DNA from: Variovorax sp. 679
GTDB lineage: Bacteria; Pseudomonadota; Gammaproteobacteria; Burkholderiales; Burkholderiaceae_C
Reading direction: 5' to 3'
Length of the DNA stretch: 64,000 nucleotides
NCBI RefSeq assembly: GCF_003952185.1
Contig: NZ_RXFS01000003.1
Span: forward strand, 558,001 to 622,000
Shown here: one piece after another, positions 26,065 through 34,610 of the stretch
Numbering within the stretch: the stretch's first letter is position 1
Layout of the letters: every line of letters starts with the position of its first letter
Notes under the pieces: model-generated
Told to the model about the DNA's origin: nothing
The model's input: only the letters and a program-made list of their open reading frames with translations
Database searches by the model: none
Position numbers and translations under genes: made by a program

Positions 26065-27267
26065 ATGAACTGGAAACTCGCCGCCCGCGCCGCCAAGATG
26101 AATCCCTCGGTGCTGCGTGAAATCCTCAAGGTCACCGAGCGCCCCGGCATCATCAGCCTGGCCGGCGGCCTGCCCTCGCCCAAGACCTTCCCGATCCAGG
26201 CATTCGCCGACGCCTGCGCCGAGGTGCTGCACAACGACGGCCAGGCCGCGCTGCAGTACGCGGCCAGCGAAGGCTACGCGCCGCTGCGCCAGGCCGTGGC
26301 CGACATGCTGCCGTGGGACGTCGACGCCTCGCAGGTGCTCATCACCACCGGCTCGCAGCAGGGCCTCGATCTCGTGGCCAAGGTGCTGATCGATCCGGGC
26401 AGCAAGGTGCTGGTCGAGACGCCCACCTACCTCGGCGCGCTGCAGGCCTTCGGCCCGATGGAGCCGCACCCCGTGGGCGTGGCGAGCGACGACGACGGCG
26501 TGGTCGTCGAAGACCTCGTGGCCAAGGCGAAGGACGCACGCTTCGTCTACCTGCTGCCCAACTTCCAGAACCCCACCGGCCGCACCATGACCGAGGAGCG
26601 CCGCGCCGCCGTCTCGGCAGCCGCAGCCGCCGCCGGCCTGCCCATCGTGGAAGACAACCCCTACGGCGAGCTCTGGTTCGACGAAGCCCCGCCGCTGCCG
26701 CTGGCCGCGCGCAACCCCGAGGGAGTGATCTACCTCGGCTCGTTCTCGAAGGTTCTGGCGCCCGGCCTGCGCCTGGGCTTCCTGGTGGCGCCCAAGTCCA
26801 TCTACCCGAAACTGCTGCAGGCCAAGCAGGCCGTCGACCTGCACACGCCGATCTTCACGCAGCGCATGGTCTCGGCCGTGATGAAGGACAAGTTCCTCGA
26901 TCGCCACGTGCCCACCATCCGCGCCCTCTACAAGCGCCAGCGCGACGCGATGATCGCCGCGCTCAAGCGCGAGATGGCCGGCCTGGACGTGAAGTTCAAC
27001 GCACCCAAGGGCGGCATGTTCCTGTGGGCCCGCCTGCCCGAGGGCGTCGACACCGTGAAGCTGCTGCCCAAGGCGGTGGAGCGCAACGTGGCCTTCGTGC
27101 CCGGCGCGCCCTTCTATGCGGGCGAAGGCGATCCGCGCACGCTGCGCCTGTCGTTCGTGACGGCCAGCGTCGACGAGATCGACACTGCCATCGCCGCACT
27201 GGCCCAGACGCTGCGCGAAGAACTGGCGCTGCTCGGCGAGAAGACGCCGGCCGTGGCGCAGGTCTGA
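26065..27267 (+). CDS. Class I/II PLP-dependent aminotransferase
   Basis: 400 aa. Conserved elements are GIISLAGGLPSPKTFP, ITTGSQQGLDL, LPNFQNPTGRTM, EDNPYGELWF and LGSFSKVLAPGLRLGF, with the PLP Lys in SFSK. This is the 2-aminoadipate/LysN-like and MocR-related branch. It would transaminate an amino acid, in keeping with the MocR regulator and exporters of the operon. A typical RBS (GAAAGAAG) lies before the ATG. Confidence 0.92.
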   Translation: MNWKLAARAAKMNPSVLREILKVTERPGIISLAGGLPSPKTFPIQAFADACAEVLHNDGQAALQYAASEGYAPLRQAVADMLPWDVDASQVLITTGSQQGLDLVAKVLIDPGSKVLVETPTYLGALQAFGPMEPHPVGVASDDDGVVVEDLVAKAKDARFVYLLPNFQNPTGRTMTEERRAAVSAAAAAAGLPIVEDNPYGELWFDEAPPLPLAARNPEGVIYLGSFSKVLAPGLRLGFLVAPKSIYPKLLQAKQAVDLHTPIFTQRMVSAVMKDKFLDRHVPTIRALYKRQRDAMIAALKREMAGLDVKFNAPKGGMFLWARLPEGVDTVKLLPKAVERNVAFVPGAPFYAGEGDPRTLRLSFVTASVDEIDTAIAALAQTLREELALLGEKTPAVAQV

Positions 27268-27286
27268 AACCAACCGGGAGCCTTCC

Positions 27287-27925
27287 TTGATCGGCCTCGC
27301 CACGCTCTCGCTCTTCCTGCTCGCGGTACTGGCGCTCTTCCTGTCGCCGGGCCCGAACATGGCTTTCGTGCTCTCGCACGGCGTGGCTCATGGTCCGCGC
27401 GGCGGGTTCGCGGCGGCCGTCGGCATCTCGGCGGCCGACCTCGTGCACACGCTGTTCGCCGCCACCGGTGTCACCGCGCTGGTGGCCGCGTGGCCGCCCT
27501 CGTTCGACGTGCTGCGCTATGCGGGCGCGCTGTACCTTGTGTGGCTCGCGGTGCAGGCGCTACGCAGCGGCGGCGGCTTGCGCATGGGCGCGCAGGCGCA
27601 GCCCGCCGGCTTCGGCCGCATCGTGCGCATGGCCCTGCTGAACAACCTCGTCAATCCGAAGGCGCTGCTGTTCTTCATGGTGTTCCTGCCGCAGTTCGTC
27701 GACCCCTCGCGCGGCAGCGTGCCGCTGCAGCTGGTGCAACTCGGCGTGGTGCTGTCGATGGCGGCGCTGGCCTTCAACACGCTGCTGGGCGCGTGCAGCG
27801 GCCAGATCGGACGCTGGCTGCACAACCGCCCCGGCGCGGCGCGCTTCCAGAGCGGCCTGCTGGCCGCCGTGATGCTGGGGCTGGCCGTGCGCCTGCTGTT
27901 CCTGGACCGACCTTCGCCCCGCTGA
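27287..27925 (+). CDS. LysE-family exporter
   Basis: 212 aa, starting with TTG at 27287, with GGGAG six bases upstream. The N-terminus ALFLSPGPNMAFVLSHGVAHGPRGG and the segment LLNNLVNPKALLFFMVFLPQFV are diagnostic for the RhtB/LysE family. It is the second LysE paralogue of the operon and is clearly diverged from the first and third. Substrate unknown. Confidence 0.88.
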   Translation: MIGLATLSLFLLAVLALFLSPGPNMAFVLSHGVAHGPRGGFAAAVGISAADLVHTLFAATGVTALVAAWPPSFDVLRYAGALYLVWLAVQALRSGGGLRMGAQAQPAGFGRIVRMALLNNLVNPKALLFFMVFLPQFVDPSRGSVPLQLVQLGVVLSMAALAFNTLLGACSGQIGRWLHNRPGAARFQSGLLAAVMLGLAVRLLFLDRPSPR

Positions 27926-27937
27926 AGAGGCTTTCAC

Positions 27938-28774
27938 ATGAATGTCCTGAAGATCGCAGCCTTCTCTGATGGAGAGACGGGCGGCAACCCCGCCGGCGTC
28001 GTCATCGCCGATGCGCTGCCGCCCGCGGCGCAGATGCAGCGCATTGCGGCGGAAGTCGGCTTTTCTGAAACCGCGTTCGCCGCTCCGGCCGACGGCGGCG
28101 GCTGGCGCGTGCGCTACTTCGCTCCGCAGTCCGAAGTGCCCTTCTGCGGCCACGCGACGATCGCGCTGGGTGCCGCGCTGGCAATGCAGCAAGGCGACGG
28201 CGTATTCCCGCTGACGCTCAACAATGCGCGGATCACCGTGGAAGGCCGGCGCAGCGGCAGCGTGGTCGAGGCCGCACTGCAGTCACCGCCCACGCGCAGC
28301 GCCGCCGCATCGCCCGAACTGCTGTCCGACGCGCTGGCCCTGTTCGGCTATTCACCGCACGACCTGGACCCGCGCATTCCGCCGGCCGTCGCCCACGCGG
28401 GCGCCGACCATCTGGTGCTGGCCCTGTCGAGCCGCGCGGCGCTGTCGGCGATGCACTACGAACTGGAGGCCGGCCGCGCGCTGATGGCCCGCGCCGGGCT
28501 CACGACCATCGTGCTGGTCTATGCAGAGACCGCGCAACTGCTGCACACGCGCAACCCCTTCGCGTCCGGCGGCGTGTACGAAGACCCCGCCACCGGCGCC
28601 GCCACGGCCGCGCTGGCCGGCTACCTGCGCGACATCGGCTGGCCGCACGGCGGCGCCATAGACGTGGTGCAGGGCGAGGACATGGGCATGCTGTCGCGCC
28701 TGCATGCCGACATTTCGCCCGCGCCGGGCAGCTCGATCCGCGTATCTGGCACCGCGCGCGTCATGCGGGCCTGA
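27938..28774 (+). CDS. PhzF-family isomerase/epimerase-like protein
   Basis: 278 aa. The PhzF fold shows as GNPAGVV, then FSETAFA with the catalytic-type Glu, EVPFCGHATIALG, and YEDPATGAATAALAGYL. PhzF proteins catalyse isomerisation or hydrogen shifts on amino-acid-like or dihydroxyanthranilate substrates. It is 12 bases downstream of the LysE gene, and a second, longer PhzF gene follows the GST gene. Confidence 0.9.
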   Translation: MNVLKIAAFSDGETGGNPAGVVIADALPPAAQMQRIAAEVGFSETAFAAPADGGGWRVRYFAPQSEVPFCGHATIALGAALAMQQGDGVFPLTLNNARITVEGRRSGSVVEAALQSPPTRSAAASPELLSDALALFGYSPHDLDPRIPPAVAHAGADHLVLALSSRAALSAMHYELEAGRALMARAGLTTIVLVYAETAQLLHTRNPFASGGVYEDPATGAATAALAGYLRDIGWPHGGAIDVVQGEDMGMLSRLHADISPAPGSSIRVSGTARVMRA

Positions 28775-28809
28775 GTCGCCTGGAAACCAACGAAAGAAAG
28801 AAACAGAAC

Positions 28810-29451
28810 ATGCTCAACATCTGGGGCCGCATCAGCTCGATCAATGTCCGCAAGGTGGTGTGGTGCGCGCAGGAGCTCGGGCTCGACTTCCAGCGCACCG
28901 AGGCCGGCGGCAAGTTCGGCGTGGTGCAGACGCCCGAATACCTCGCGCTCAATCCGAACGCGATGGTGCCCACCATCGACGACGGCGAGGGCGCCGAGCG
29001 CGTGACGCTGTGGGAATCGAACGTGATCGTGCGCTACCTCTGCGCGAAGCATTCGCACGGCACGATGTATCCGAGCGAGCTGCCCGCGCGCTTCGACGCC
29101 GAGCGCTGGATGGACTGGCAGCAGACCACCCTCAACCGCGCGAGCCGCGACGCCTTCATCCAGTGGGTGCGCACGCCGCCCTCGGAACGCCAGCCGGCGC
29201 TCAGCGAAGCCTCGGTGCGCGCCAGCGAGGCGCTGTTCGCGATGCTCGACGCCCACCTCGCGCGCCAGCCCTACATGGCCGGCCAGCGCTTCACCATGGC
29301 CGACATTCCCATCGGATGCGAAACGCACCGCTGGTTCGGCCTGCCGGGCACCGAATACCGCCGGCCGGTATGGCCGAACGTCGAGCGCTGGTACGCCGAA
29401 TTGCTTTCCCGCCCAGGCACGCGTGGCGTGCTTGACCTCACCCTCGAATGA
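28810..29451 (+). CDS. Glutathione S-transferase family protein
   Basis: 213 aa. The N-terminal thioredoxin-like domain covers residues 1-85: RISSINVRKVVWCAQEL with a Ser at the usual catalytic position, NAMVPTIDD with the cis-Pro, and LWESNVIVRYL. The C-terminal helical domain ends with AELLSRPGTRGVLDLTLE. It may detoxify or isomerise a substrate of the operon, or use glutathione in maleylacetoacetate-like isomerisation. Substrate unknown. Confidence 0.9.
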   Translation: MLNIWGRISSINVRKVVWCAQELGLDFQRTEAGGKFGVVQTPEYLALNPNAMVPTIDDGEGAERVTLWESNVIVRYLCAKHSHGTMYPSELPARFDAERWMDWQQTTLNRASRDAFIQWVRTPPSERQPALSEASVRASEALFAMLDAHLARQPYMAGQRFTMADIPIGCETHRWFGLPGTEYRRPVWPNVERWYAELLSRPGTRGVLDLTLE

Positions 29452-30380
29452 ACCCGATGAAATCCCGCCCCTTCAAGCAAGTCGACGTCTTCACAGCCAC
29501 CGCCTACTACGGCAACCCGCTCGCGGTGGTGATCGACGGCCAGGACCTCGACGACGCCGCGATGCAGCGCTTCGCGCAGTGGACCAACCTGTCCGAAACC
29601 ACCTTCCTGCTGCCGCCCACCGACCCGGCCGCCGACTACCGCGTGCGCATCTTCACGCCCGGCGGCGAGTTGCCCTTTGCCGGACACCCGACCATCGGCA
29701 GCTGCCACGCGTGGCTGCAGGCCGGCGGCAAGCCCAAGGCGGCGGGCATGGTCGTGCAGCAGTGCGGCGCGGGCCTCGTGCCGCTGCGCCGCGACGGCAG
29801 CCGCCTCGCCTTCGCCGCGCCGCCGCTCAAGCGCAGCGCCCCCAGCCCCGCCCTGCTTGCCAAGGTGGCGGGCGCACTGGGGCTGAAGGCGCAGCAGGTG
29901 ATCGCGGCGCAGGTGCTCGACAACGGCCCGGTCTGGTTCGGCCTGCTGGTGAACGACGCCGACGCGGTGCTGGCGCTGCAGCCCGACCACCGCGCGCTGA
30001 AGGAACTGGGCGTGAAGGCCGGCGTGGCGGGCGTGCCCGCTGCGCACGACACCTCGCTGCTCATCGGCCGCTCGAACCGCGAGGCACGCGCCTTCGGCAA
30101 CCGGCCCGCGGTGCCGAACGAGGACGGCACCCGCATCGACCTGGAAGTGCGCGCCTTCGCCGAGCCCATCGGCGTGCAGGAAGACCCGGTCACCGGCAGC
30201 CTCAACGCCAGCCTGGCCGAGTGGCTGATCGCCGACGGCCACATGCCCGAGCGCTACCTCGCCGCACAGGGCCAGTGCCTGGGCCGCGCGGGCCGCGTCT
30301 ACATCGAGCGCGACGCCGAAGGAAAGATCTGGGTCGGCGGCGACGCCGTGACCTGCGTGGACGGCAGCGTCACGCTCTGA
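29448..30380 (+). CDS. PhzF-family isomerase/epimerase-like protein (second copy)
   Basis: 310 aa. Motifs are YYGNPLAVV, LSETTFLLPP, ELPFAGHPTIGSCHAWL and VQEDPVTGSLNASLAEWL. It differs from the upstream PhzF protein in length and motif details, so the two are paralogues of long standing and not a recent duplication. The start overlaps the GST stop as ATGA; an ATG three codons later is also possible. Confidence 0.9.
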   Translation: MNPMKSRPFKQVDVFTATAYYGNPLAVVIDGQDLDDAAMQRFAQWTNLSETTFLLPPTDPAADYRVRIFTPGGELPFAGHPTIGSCHAWLQAGGKPKAAGMVVQQCGAGLVPLRRDGSRLAFAAPPLKRSAPSPALLAKVAGALGLKAQQVIAAQVLDNGPVWFGLLVNDADAVLALQPDHRALKELGVKAGVAGVPAAHDTSLLIGRSNREARAFGNRPAVPNEDGTRIDLEVRAFAEPIGVQEDPVTGSLNASLAEWLIADGHMPERYLAAQGQCLGRAGRVYIERDAEGKIWVGGDAVTCVDGSVTL

Positions 30381-30404
30381 CACCCTGAAGAAAGGCATCG
30401 CACC

Positions 30405-31097
30405 ATGCACGCGCAGCTCGACCATCTGGTGATTGCCGCCGCCTCGCTCGCCGAGGGCGTGGCCTGGTGCGAGGCGACGCTCGGCGTCACGCCCGCGCCG
30501 GGCGGTTCGCATCCGCTGATGGGCACGCACAACCGTCTGCTGAACATCTCGGGCGATGCCTTTCCGGCTACCTACGCGGAGATCATCGCCATCGAGCCAG
30601 GCAAGGAGCCCTCGCGACCGAAGACACGGCGATGGTTCGACCTGGACGACGCCGCGCTGGAAGCCGCGCTCGCGAAGCAAGGCCCGAGGTTGATCCACTT
30701 CGCCGCCCGCGTGCCCGACGCGCATGCGGCGACACGGGCGCTCGCACGCGAGGAGCATGCGCACATCGACCGCGGCCAGCTGCTCGAAGCCTCGCGCGAC
30801 ACGCCCGCCGGCCGGCTCGAATGGCAGATCACGGTGCGCGACGATGGCCAGCGGCTGTTCTACGGCACGTTGCCCACGCTGATCCAGTGGGGCGCGGTGC
30901 ATCCCACCGACGCGATGCCGAAGTCGGGCCTCGCCCTGCGTTCGCTGCGCGCCGTGCATCCGCGCGCACCGGCGCTGGCCGCCGCCCTCTCGGCCATCGG
31001 CATGACCGGCATGGAGGTCGAAGCCGGTCCGCCCAACCTCGTCGCCGTGCTCGACACGCCGCGCGGCCCCGTCACCCTCGAATCGCAAGGACTCTGA
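30405..31097 (+). CDS. VOC-family / glyoxalase-like protein
   Basis: 230 aa. The N-terminus is HAQLDHLVIAAASLAEGVAWCEATLGV, with later LEWQITVRDDGQRLFYGTLPTLIQWG, the pattern of the Glyoxalase_3-like (DUF) proteins that are about twice the length of single VOC domains. A metal site with His6 is plausible. It may be an isomerase or dioxygenase-like protein. Reaction unknown; it is not similar in detail to the shorter VOC protein of the same operon. Confidence 0.82.
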   Translation: MHAQLDHLVIAAASLAEGVAWCEATLGVTPAPGGSHPLMGTHNRLLNISGDAFPATYAEIIAIEPGKEPSRPKTRRWFDLDDAALEAALAKQGPRLIHFAARVPDAHAATRALAREEHAHIDRGQLLEASRDTPAGRLEWQITVRDDGQRLFYGTLPTLIQWGAVHPTDAMPKSGLALRSLRAVHPRAPALAAALSAIGMTGMEVEAGPPNLVAVLDTPRGPVTLESQGL

Positions 31098-31104
31098 ACC
31101 GATC

Positions 31105-31737
31105 ATGCTGAGCCTCACCGAAATCGCCCTGTTCGCTCTCGCATCGCTGCTGCTGGCACTCACGCCGGGGCCGAACATGATCTATTGCGTCTCGCGCACG
31201 CTGATCCAGGGCCGCCGCGCCGGGTTGATCTCGCTGGGCGGGGTGCTGCTGGCCTTCCTGGTGCACCTGATGGCCGCGGCGCTCGGGCTCACTGCCCTGC
31301 TGCTGGCCGTGCCGATCGCCTTCGACGCCATCCGCGTCGCGGGCGCGGCCTACCTGCTGTGGCTCGCGTGGCAGGCGGTGAAGCCGGGCGGCACCGCGCC
31401 CTTCGAGGCGCGTGCGCTGCCGGCCGACCCGCCGGGCAGGTTGTTCCGCATGGGCTTTCTCACGAACCTGCTGAACCCGAAGGTGGCGATGTTCTACCTC
31501 TCGTTCTTTCCGCAGTTCATCCACCCCGAGCGCGGTTCGGTGCTGCTGCAGAGTGTGCAGCTGGGCATCGCGCAGATGACCGCCAGCGCCGCGGTCAACA
31601 CCGTGATGATCGTCGGTGCCGCGAGCATCACGGCCGTGCTGTCGCAGAGCGCTGGCTGGCTGCGCGCGCAGCGCTACATCATGGGCAGCGTGCTGGCCGC
31701 GCTGGCCGTTCGCGTGGCACTCACCGAACGCAAGTAA
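31105..31737 (+). CDS. LysE-family exporter
   Basis: 210 aa with LALTPGPNMIYCVSRTLIQGRRAG and FLTNLLNPKVAMFYLSFFPQF, the LysE family signature. It is the third LysE-type exporter of the operon. Seven bases separate it from the VOC gene upstream. Substrate unknown. Confidence 0.88.
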   Translation: MLSLTEIALFALASLLLALTPGPNMIYCVSRTLIQGRRAGLISLGGVLLAFLVHLMAAALGLTALLLAVPIAFDAIRVAGAAYLLWLAWQAVKPGGTAPFEARALPADPPGRLFRMGFLTNLLNPKVAMFYLSFFPQFIHPERGSVLLQSVQLGIAQMTASAAVNTVMIVGAASITAVLSQSAGWLRAQRYIMGSVLAALAVRVALTERK

Positions 31738-31757
31738 GACAAGAAGAGAGACATCCG

Positions 31758-32729
31758 ATGAAGTTCACCCGCGAAGAGATCGAAGCCGCGCAGCGCACCG
31801 TGCATGCGGCCATGCCGCCCACGCCGCAGTACGCCTGGCCGCTGCTCTCGCAGCGCCTGGGCGCCACCGTGTGGGCCAAGCACGAGAACCACACGCCGGC
31901 CGGCGCATTCAAGATCCGCGGCGGCCTGACCTACTTCGAGACCCTGGCGCGCGAGCAGCCCGAAGTGCGCCACGCCATCAGCGCCACGCGCGGCAACCAT
32001 GGCCAGTCGGTCGGCTTCGCCACGCGCCGCCACGGGCTGGCCGCGACCATCGTGGTGCCGCACGGCAACTCGACCGAGAAGAACGCCGCGATGCGCGCGC
32101 TCGGCGTCACGCTGATCGAGCACGGCGACGATTTCCAGGCCGCCGCCGAGCACGCAGCAGCGCTGGCCGAGCGCGACGGCCTGCACCGCGTGCCCTCGTT
32201 CCACCGCGAGCTGGTGCGCGGCGTTTCGACGGCGTACGTGGAGTTCTTCAGCGCCTTGAAAGATTCGCCGCCCGACGTGCTGTTCGTGCCCATCGGCCTG
32301 GGCTCCGGCTTTGCCGCGGCGGCGGCGGCGCGCGCGCATTGCGGCGTGTCGACGAAGCTCATCGGCGTGGTGTCGGCGCATGCCACGGCGTACCGCGATT
32401 CCTTCCGCGCGGGCAAGCCGGTCGAGTCGCCCGTCACCACGCGGCTGGCCGACGGCATGGCCTGCCGCGTGCCGGTACCCGAGTCGGTCGAGGTGATCCT
32501 GCGCGAAGCCGACGACGTGGTCACCGTCACCGACGACGAGGTTGCCGGGGCCATGCGCATCCTCTTCAGCGACACGCACAACGTGGCCGAAGGGGCTGGC
32601 GCGGCTGCATTGGCCGCCGCGCTCCAGCAGCAGGAGCGCTGGCGCGGCAAGACGGTCGGCGTGTGCGTGAGCGGCGGCAATGTCGACACCGGCATGTTCG
32701 CCGGCGTGCTGGGAGGCAGCGCGTCCTAG
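31758..32729 (+). CDS. Threonine-dehydratase-like PLP-dependent ammonia-lyase
   Basis: 323 aa of the fold-type-II PLP family. The PLP Lys is in HTPAGAFKIRGG, the substrate loop in SATRGNHGQSVG, and the C-terminal phosphate/cofactor region is VCVSGGNVDTGMF. There is no C-terminal ACT regulatory domain, so it is the catabolic, short type (like TdcB or hydroxy-amino-acid ammonia-lyases). It is probably the last gene of the operon, 20 bases after LysE. The ATG at 31758 lies just before the conserved core; the open frame further upstream is a shadow. Confidence 0.92.
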   Translation: MKFTREEIEAAQRTVHAAMPPTPQYAWPLLSQRLGATVWAKHENHTPAGAFKIRGGLTYFETLAREQPEVRHAISATRGNHGQSVGFATRRHGLAATIVVPHGNSTEKNAAMRALGVTLIEHGDDFQAAAEHAAALAERDGLHRVPSFHRELVRGVSTAYVEFFSALKDSPPDVLFVPIGLGSGFAAAAAARAHCGVSTKLIGVVSAHATAYRDSFRAGKPVESPVTTRLADGMACRVPVPESVEVILREADDVVTVTDDEVAGAMRILFSDTHNVAEGAGAAALAAALQQQERWRGKTVGVCVSGGNVDTGMFAGVLGGSAS

Positions 32730-32736
32730 GCGCCTC

Positions 32737-32759
32737 GCACCAGCCTCAGAGCCTGGTGC
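32737..32759. terminator. Possible hairpin terminator between convergent genes
   Basis: GCACCAG (32737-32743) and CTGGTGC (32753-32759) form a perfect 7-bp stem with a 9-base loop, between the ammonia-lyase stop and the end of the small exported protein gene. It includes the latter's stop codon. No T tract follows on either strand, so its function is uncertain. Confidence 0.35.
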
Positions 32760-33093
32760 CGGTCGCGCCCTCTGCGGCGGCGCGCACCGGCGGCATCGTG
32801 GAGATCACGACGCTGTTGACGCGCGAGCCGCTCACCACGTTCTGGTCGGGGGCGCGGGCGGTCTCCACCGCGACCTGGCGCATGGCCTCGCGCGAGACGG
32901 TGGAGGTGAAGGGGTCGGGCCCGCGCGAGCCGCGCGTCACGTTCTGGTCGGGGGCGTGGGCCGTGGTCACGGCCTGGGCAGCCACGTCGCTGCGCGCGAG
33001 CAGGCCGGGGCCCTGGTGCACGCCGTCGTAGGTTTCCGCATGGGCCGCACCGGCCAGGGCAAGGATGGCCAGGAGGCCGAAGGTCTTTCGCAT
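32746..33093 (-). CDS. Small exported protein with a duplicated 34-residue unit
   Basis: 115 aa, no recognised family. Residues 1-19 form a signal peptide ending AHA, with cleavage likely before Glu20. The mature part contains two related units: APDQNVTRGSR at 47-57 and APDQNVVSGSR at 81-91, each preceded by a QAV/QVA...TA stretch, giving a 34-residue repeat. An AAAAGGAG RBS precedes the ATG. It lies downstream of an OmpR-type two-component system, on the same strand, with its own candidate promoter and regulator boxes, so it is a likely target of that system. Function unknown. Confidence 0.8.
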   Translation of the reverse strand: MRKTFGLLAILALAGAAHAETYDGVHQGPGLLARSDVAAQAVTTAHAPDQNVTRGSRGPDPFTSTVSREAMRQVAVETARAPDQNVVSGSRVNSVVISTMPPVRAAAEGATGTRL

Positions 33094-33159
33094 GTCGTGA
33101 ACTCCTTTTCGAGAACTGGGTTGGCGCCTTGCGGCGCGGCCGCTTTCGCGGCTGGAGTC

Positions 33160-33213
33160 ACTGTAGGAAGGCCGCTTTATGCGACCTTTAGGCGAGAGTT
33201 ACCCGAGCGTTAA
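33160..33213 (-). promoter_or_regulatory. Direct repeats of an OmpR-type regulator plus -10 box before the small exported protein gene
   Basis: On the plus strand the pentamers TTTAT (33176-33180), TTTAG (33187), GTTAC (33198) and GTTAA (33209) recur at exactly 11-base steps. This is the spacing of OmpR/PhoB-type binding half-sites. A -10-like TACAGT (minus strand, 33160-33165) lies 10 bases downstream of the nearest box, so the boxes would take the place of the -35. The most upstream box contains the stop codon of the kinase gene. Confidence 0.6.
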
Positions 33214-34610
33214 GCCGCCGCCGGATCGCCCAGGTGCACGCGCGCCTGCAGCCCCGACTGCCTGCCCTGCGAGTCGTGCCGGTTGGCCAGCACGATGCGC
33301 AGGCCGTTGCGCTGCGCGGCCATGCGCGCGATGGCGAGCCCCAGGCCGCTGCCCTCCGCCGCCGTGCCCGGCACGCGGAAGAAGCGGTCGAAGGCGCGCT
33401 CCATCAGCGCGGGCGGAATGCCCGGCCCGTTGTCCACCACGTCGACCACCGGGCGCCCTTCCACCTCGTGCAGGCGCACGTCGACCACGCCGCCCTCGGG
33501 CGAGTGGCGCAGCGCGTTGTCGATCAGGTTGTCGAAGATGCTGCGCAGCTCGGCCGGCGGTGCGGTCACCGTCACGGCGGTGCCGCCCTCGAAGCCGATG
33601 TCGATGCGGCGGCGGTCGGCGATCACCATCAGCTGGGTCACGCTGTCGCGCAGCACCGACGCCACGTCGAGCGGCACCGGCGCCTCGAGCTCGGTGCTGC
33701 TTTCCTGGCGCGACAGGCGCAGCAGCTGCTCGATCAGGTGCTGGGCGCGCGTCACGCCGCCCTTGAGTTGCACGTAGTGATCGGCGATGACCTCGGCCGG
33801 CACCTCCGCGCGCATGTTGTCCAGCTGCAGGCCGATGGCGGCGATGGGCGTGCGCAGCTCGTGCGCGGCGTCCTGCACGAAGCGGCGCTGCGCGGCGAAG
33901 GCATGGCGCAGGCGGCCGAGGAGGCTGTTGAAGGCCTCCACCAGCGGCGCGATCTCGGCGGGCACGCTCGACACCTGGAGCTCGGACAGGCTGCGCTCGT
34001 CCTGCGCGGCGACGTCGAGCGCCACGCTGCGCAGCTTGCGCGACGAGGTCCACACCACCAGCCAGAGCACGGCCAGCGACATCGGCAGCAGCAGCGCGAT
34101 GGGCACCGTCAGCGAAAGCGCGCGCTTGGCCACCAGCCGGCGCACGAAGCCGCCGCTCTGGATCACCTGCACCTGGAAGCGGCCCGGGTCGGCCACCGGC
34201 CCGGTGGAGTACACGCGCCACACGTCGTCGCTACCGCCGGACTCCATGCGCACGATGCTCATGCCCTCCGAGGGCTGACGGGCCATGGCCAGTTCGGGCC
34301 ACGAGCTCGCCAGCAGCTCGCCGCGCCCGTTCCAGACCTGGATGACAAGGGCGCCACGCTCGAAGATGTTGCGCTCGTCGGTCGGCCTCAGCTCGGGCAC
34401 GGTGACGTTGCCCGCATAGGACTCGGCCAGCGTCTGCATCTGGTCGTCCTTGGAGGTGACGATGAGCCGGTCGTAGCTGGCATAGGTGTACCAGGCCACG
34501 CCCACCGCGGCGAGCAGGTGCACCAGCACCAGCCAGAGCAGCAGCTTGTTGCGCAGCGAACCCGGCGAGTACCAGGGCCTGCCCGGCGCGGCGGTCATCG
34601 CGGAGCTCAC
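33210..34610 (-). CDS. Sensor histidine kinase (QseC-like)
   Basis: 466 aa. Two membrane helices (about 22-42 and 165-188) bracket a periplasmic sensor region of about 120 residues. The HAMP-like linker is followed by the H box DAAHELRTPIAA (His250), N box DNLIDNALRHSPEGG, G1 DVVDNGPGIP and G2 GSGLGLAI. The GTG at 34610 overlaps the response regulator stop as GTGA; an ATG four codons later is possible. It pairs with the upstream response regulator gene. The signal is unknown. Confidence 0.93.
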   Translation of the reverse strand: MSSAMTAAPGRPWYSPGSLRNKLLLWLVLVHLLAAVGVAWYTYASYDRLIVTSKDDQMQTLAESYAGNVTVPELRPTDERNIFERGALVIQVWNGRGELLASSWPELAMARQPSEGMSIVRMESGGSDDVWRVYSTGPVADPGRFQVQVIQSGGFVRRLVAKRALSLTVPIALLLPMSLAVLWLVVWTSSRKLRSVALDVAAQDERSLSELQVSSVPAEIAPLVEAFNSLLGRLRHAFAAQRRFVQDAAHELRTPIAAIGLQLDNMRAEVPAEVIADHYVQLKGGVTRAQHLIEQLLRLSRQESSTELEAPVPLDVASVLRDSVTQLMVIADRRRIDIGFEGGTAVTVTAPPAELRSIFDNLIDNALRHSPEGGVVDVRLHEVEGRPVVDVVDNGPGIPPALMERAFDRFFRVPGTAAEGSGLGLAIARMAAQRNGLRIVLANRHDSQGRQSGLQARVHLGDPAAA

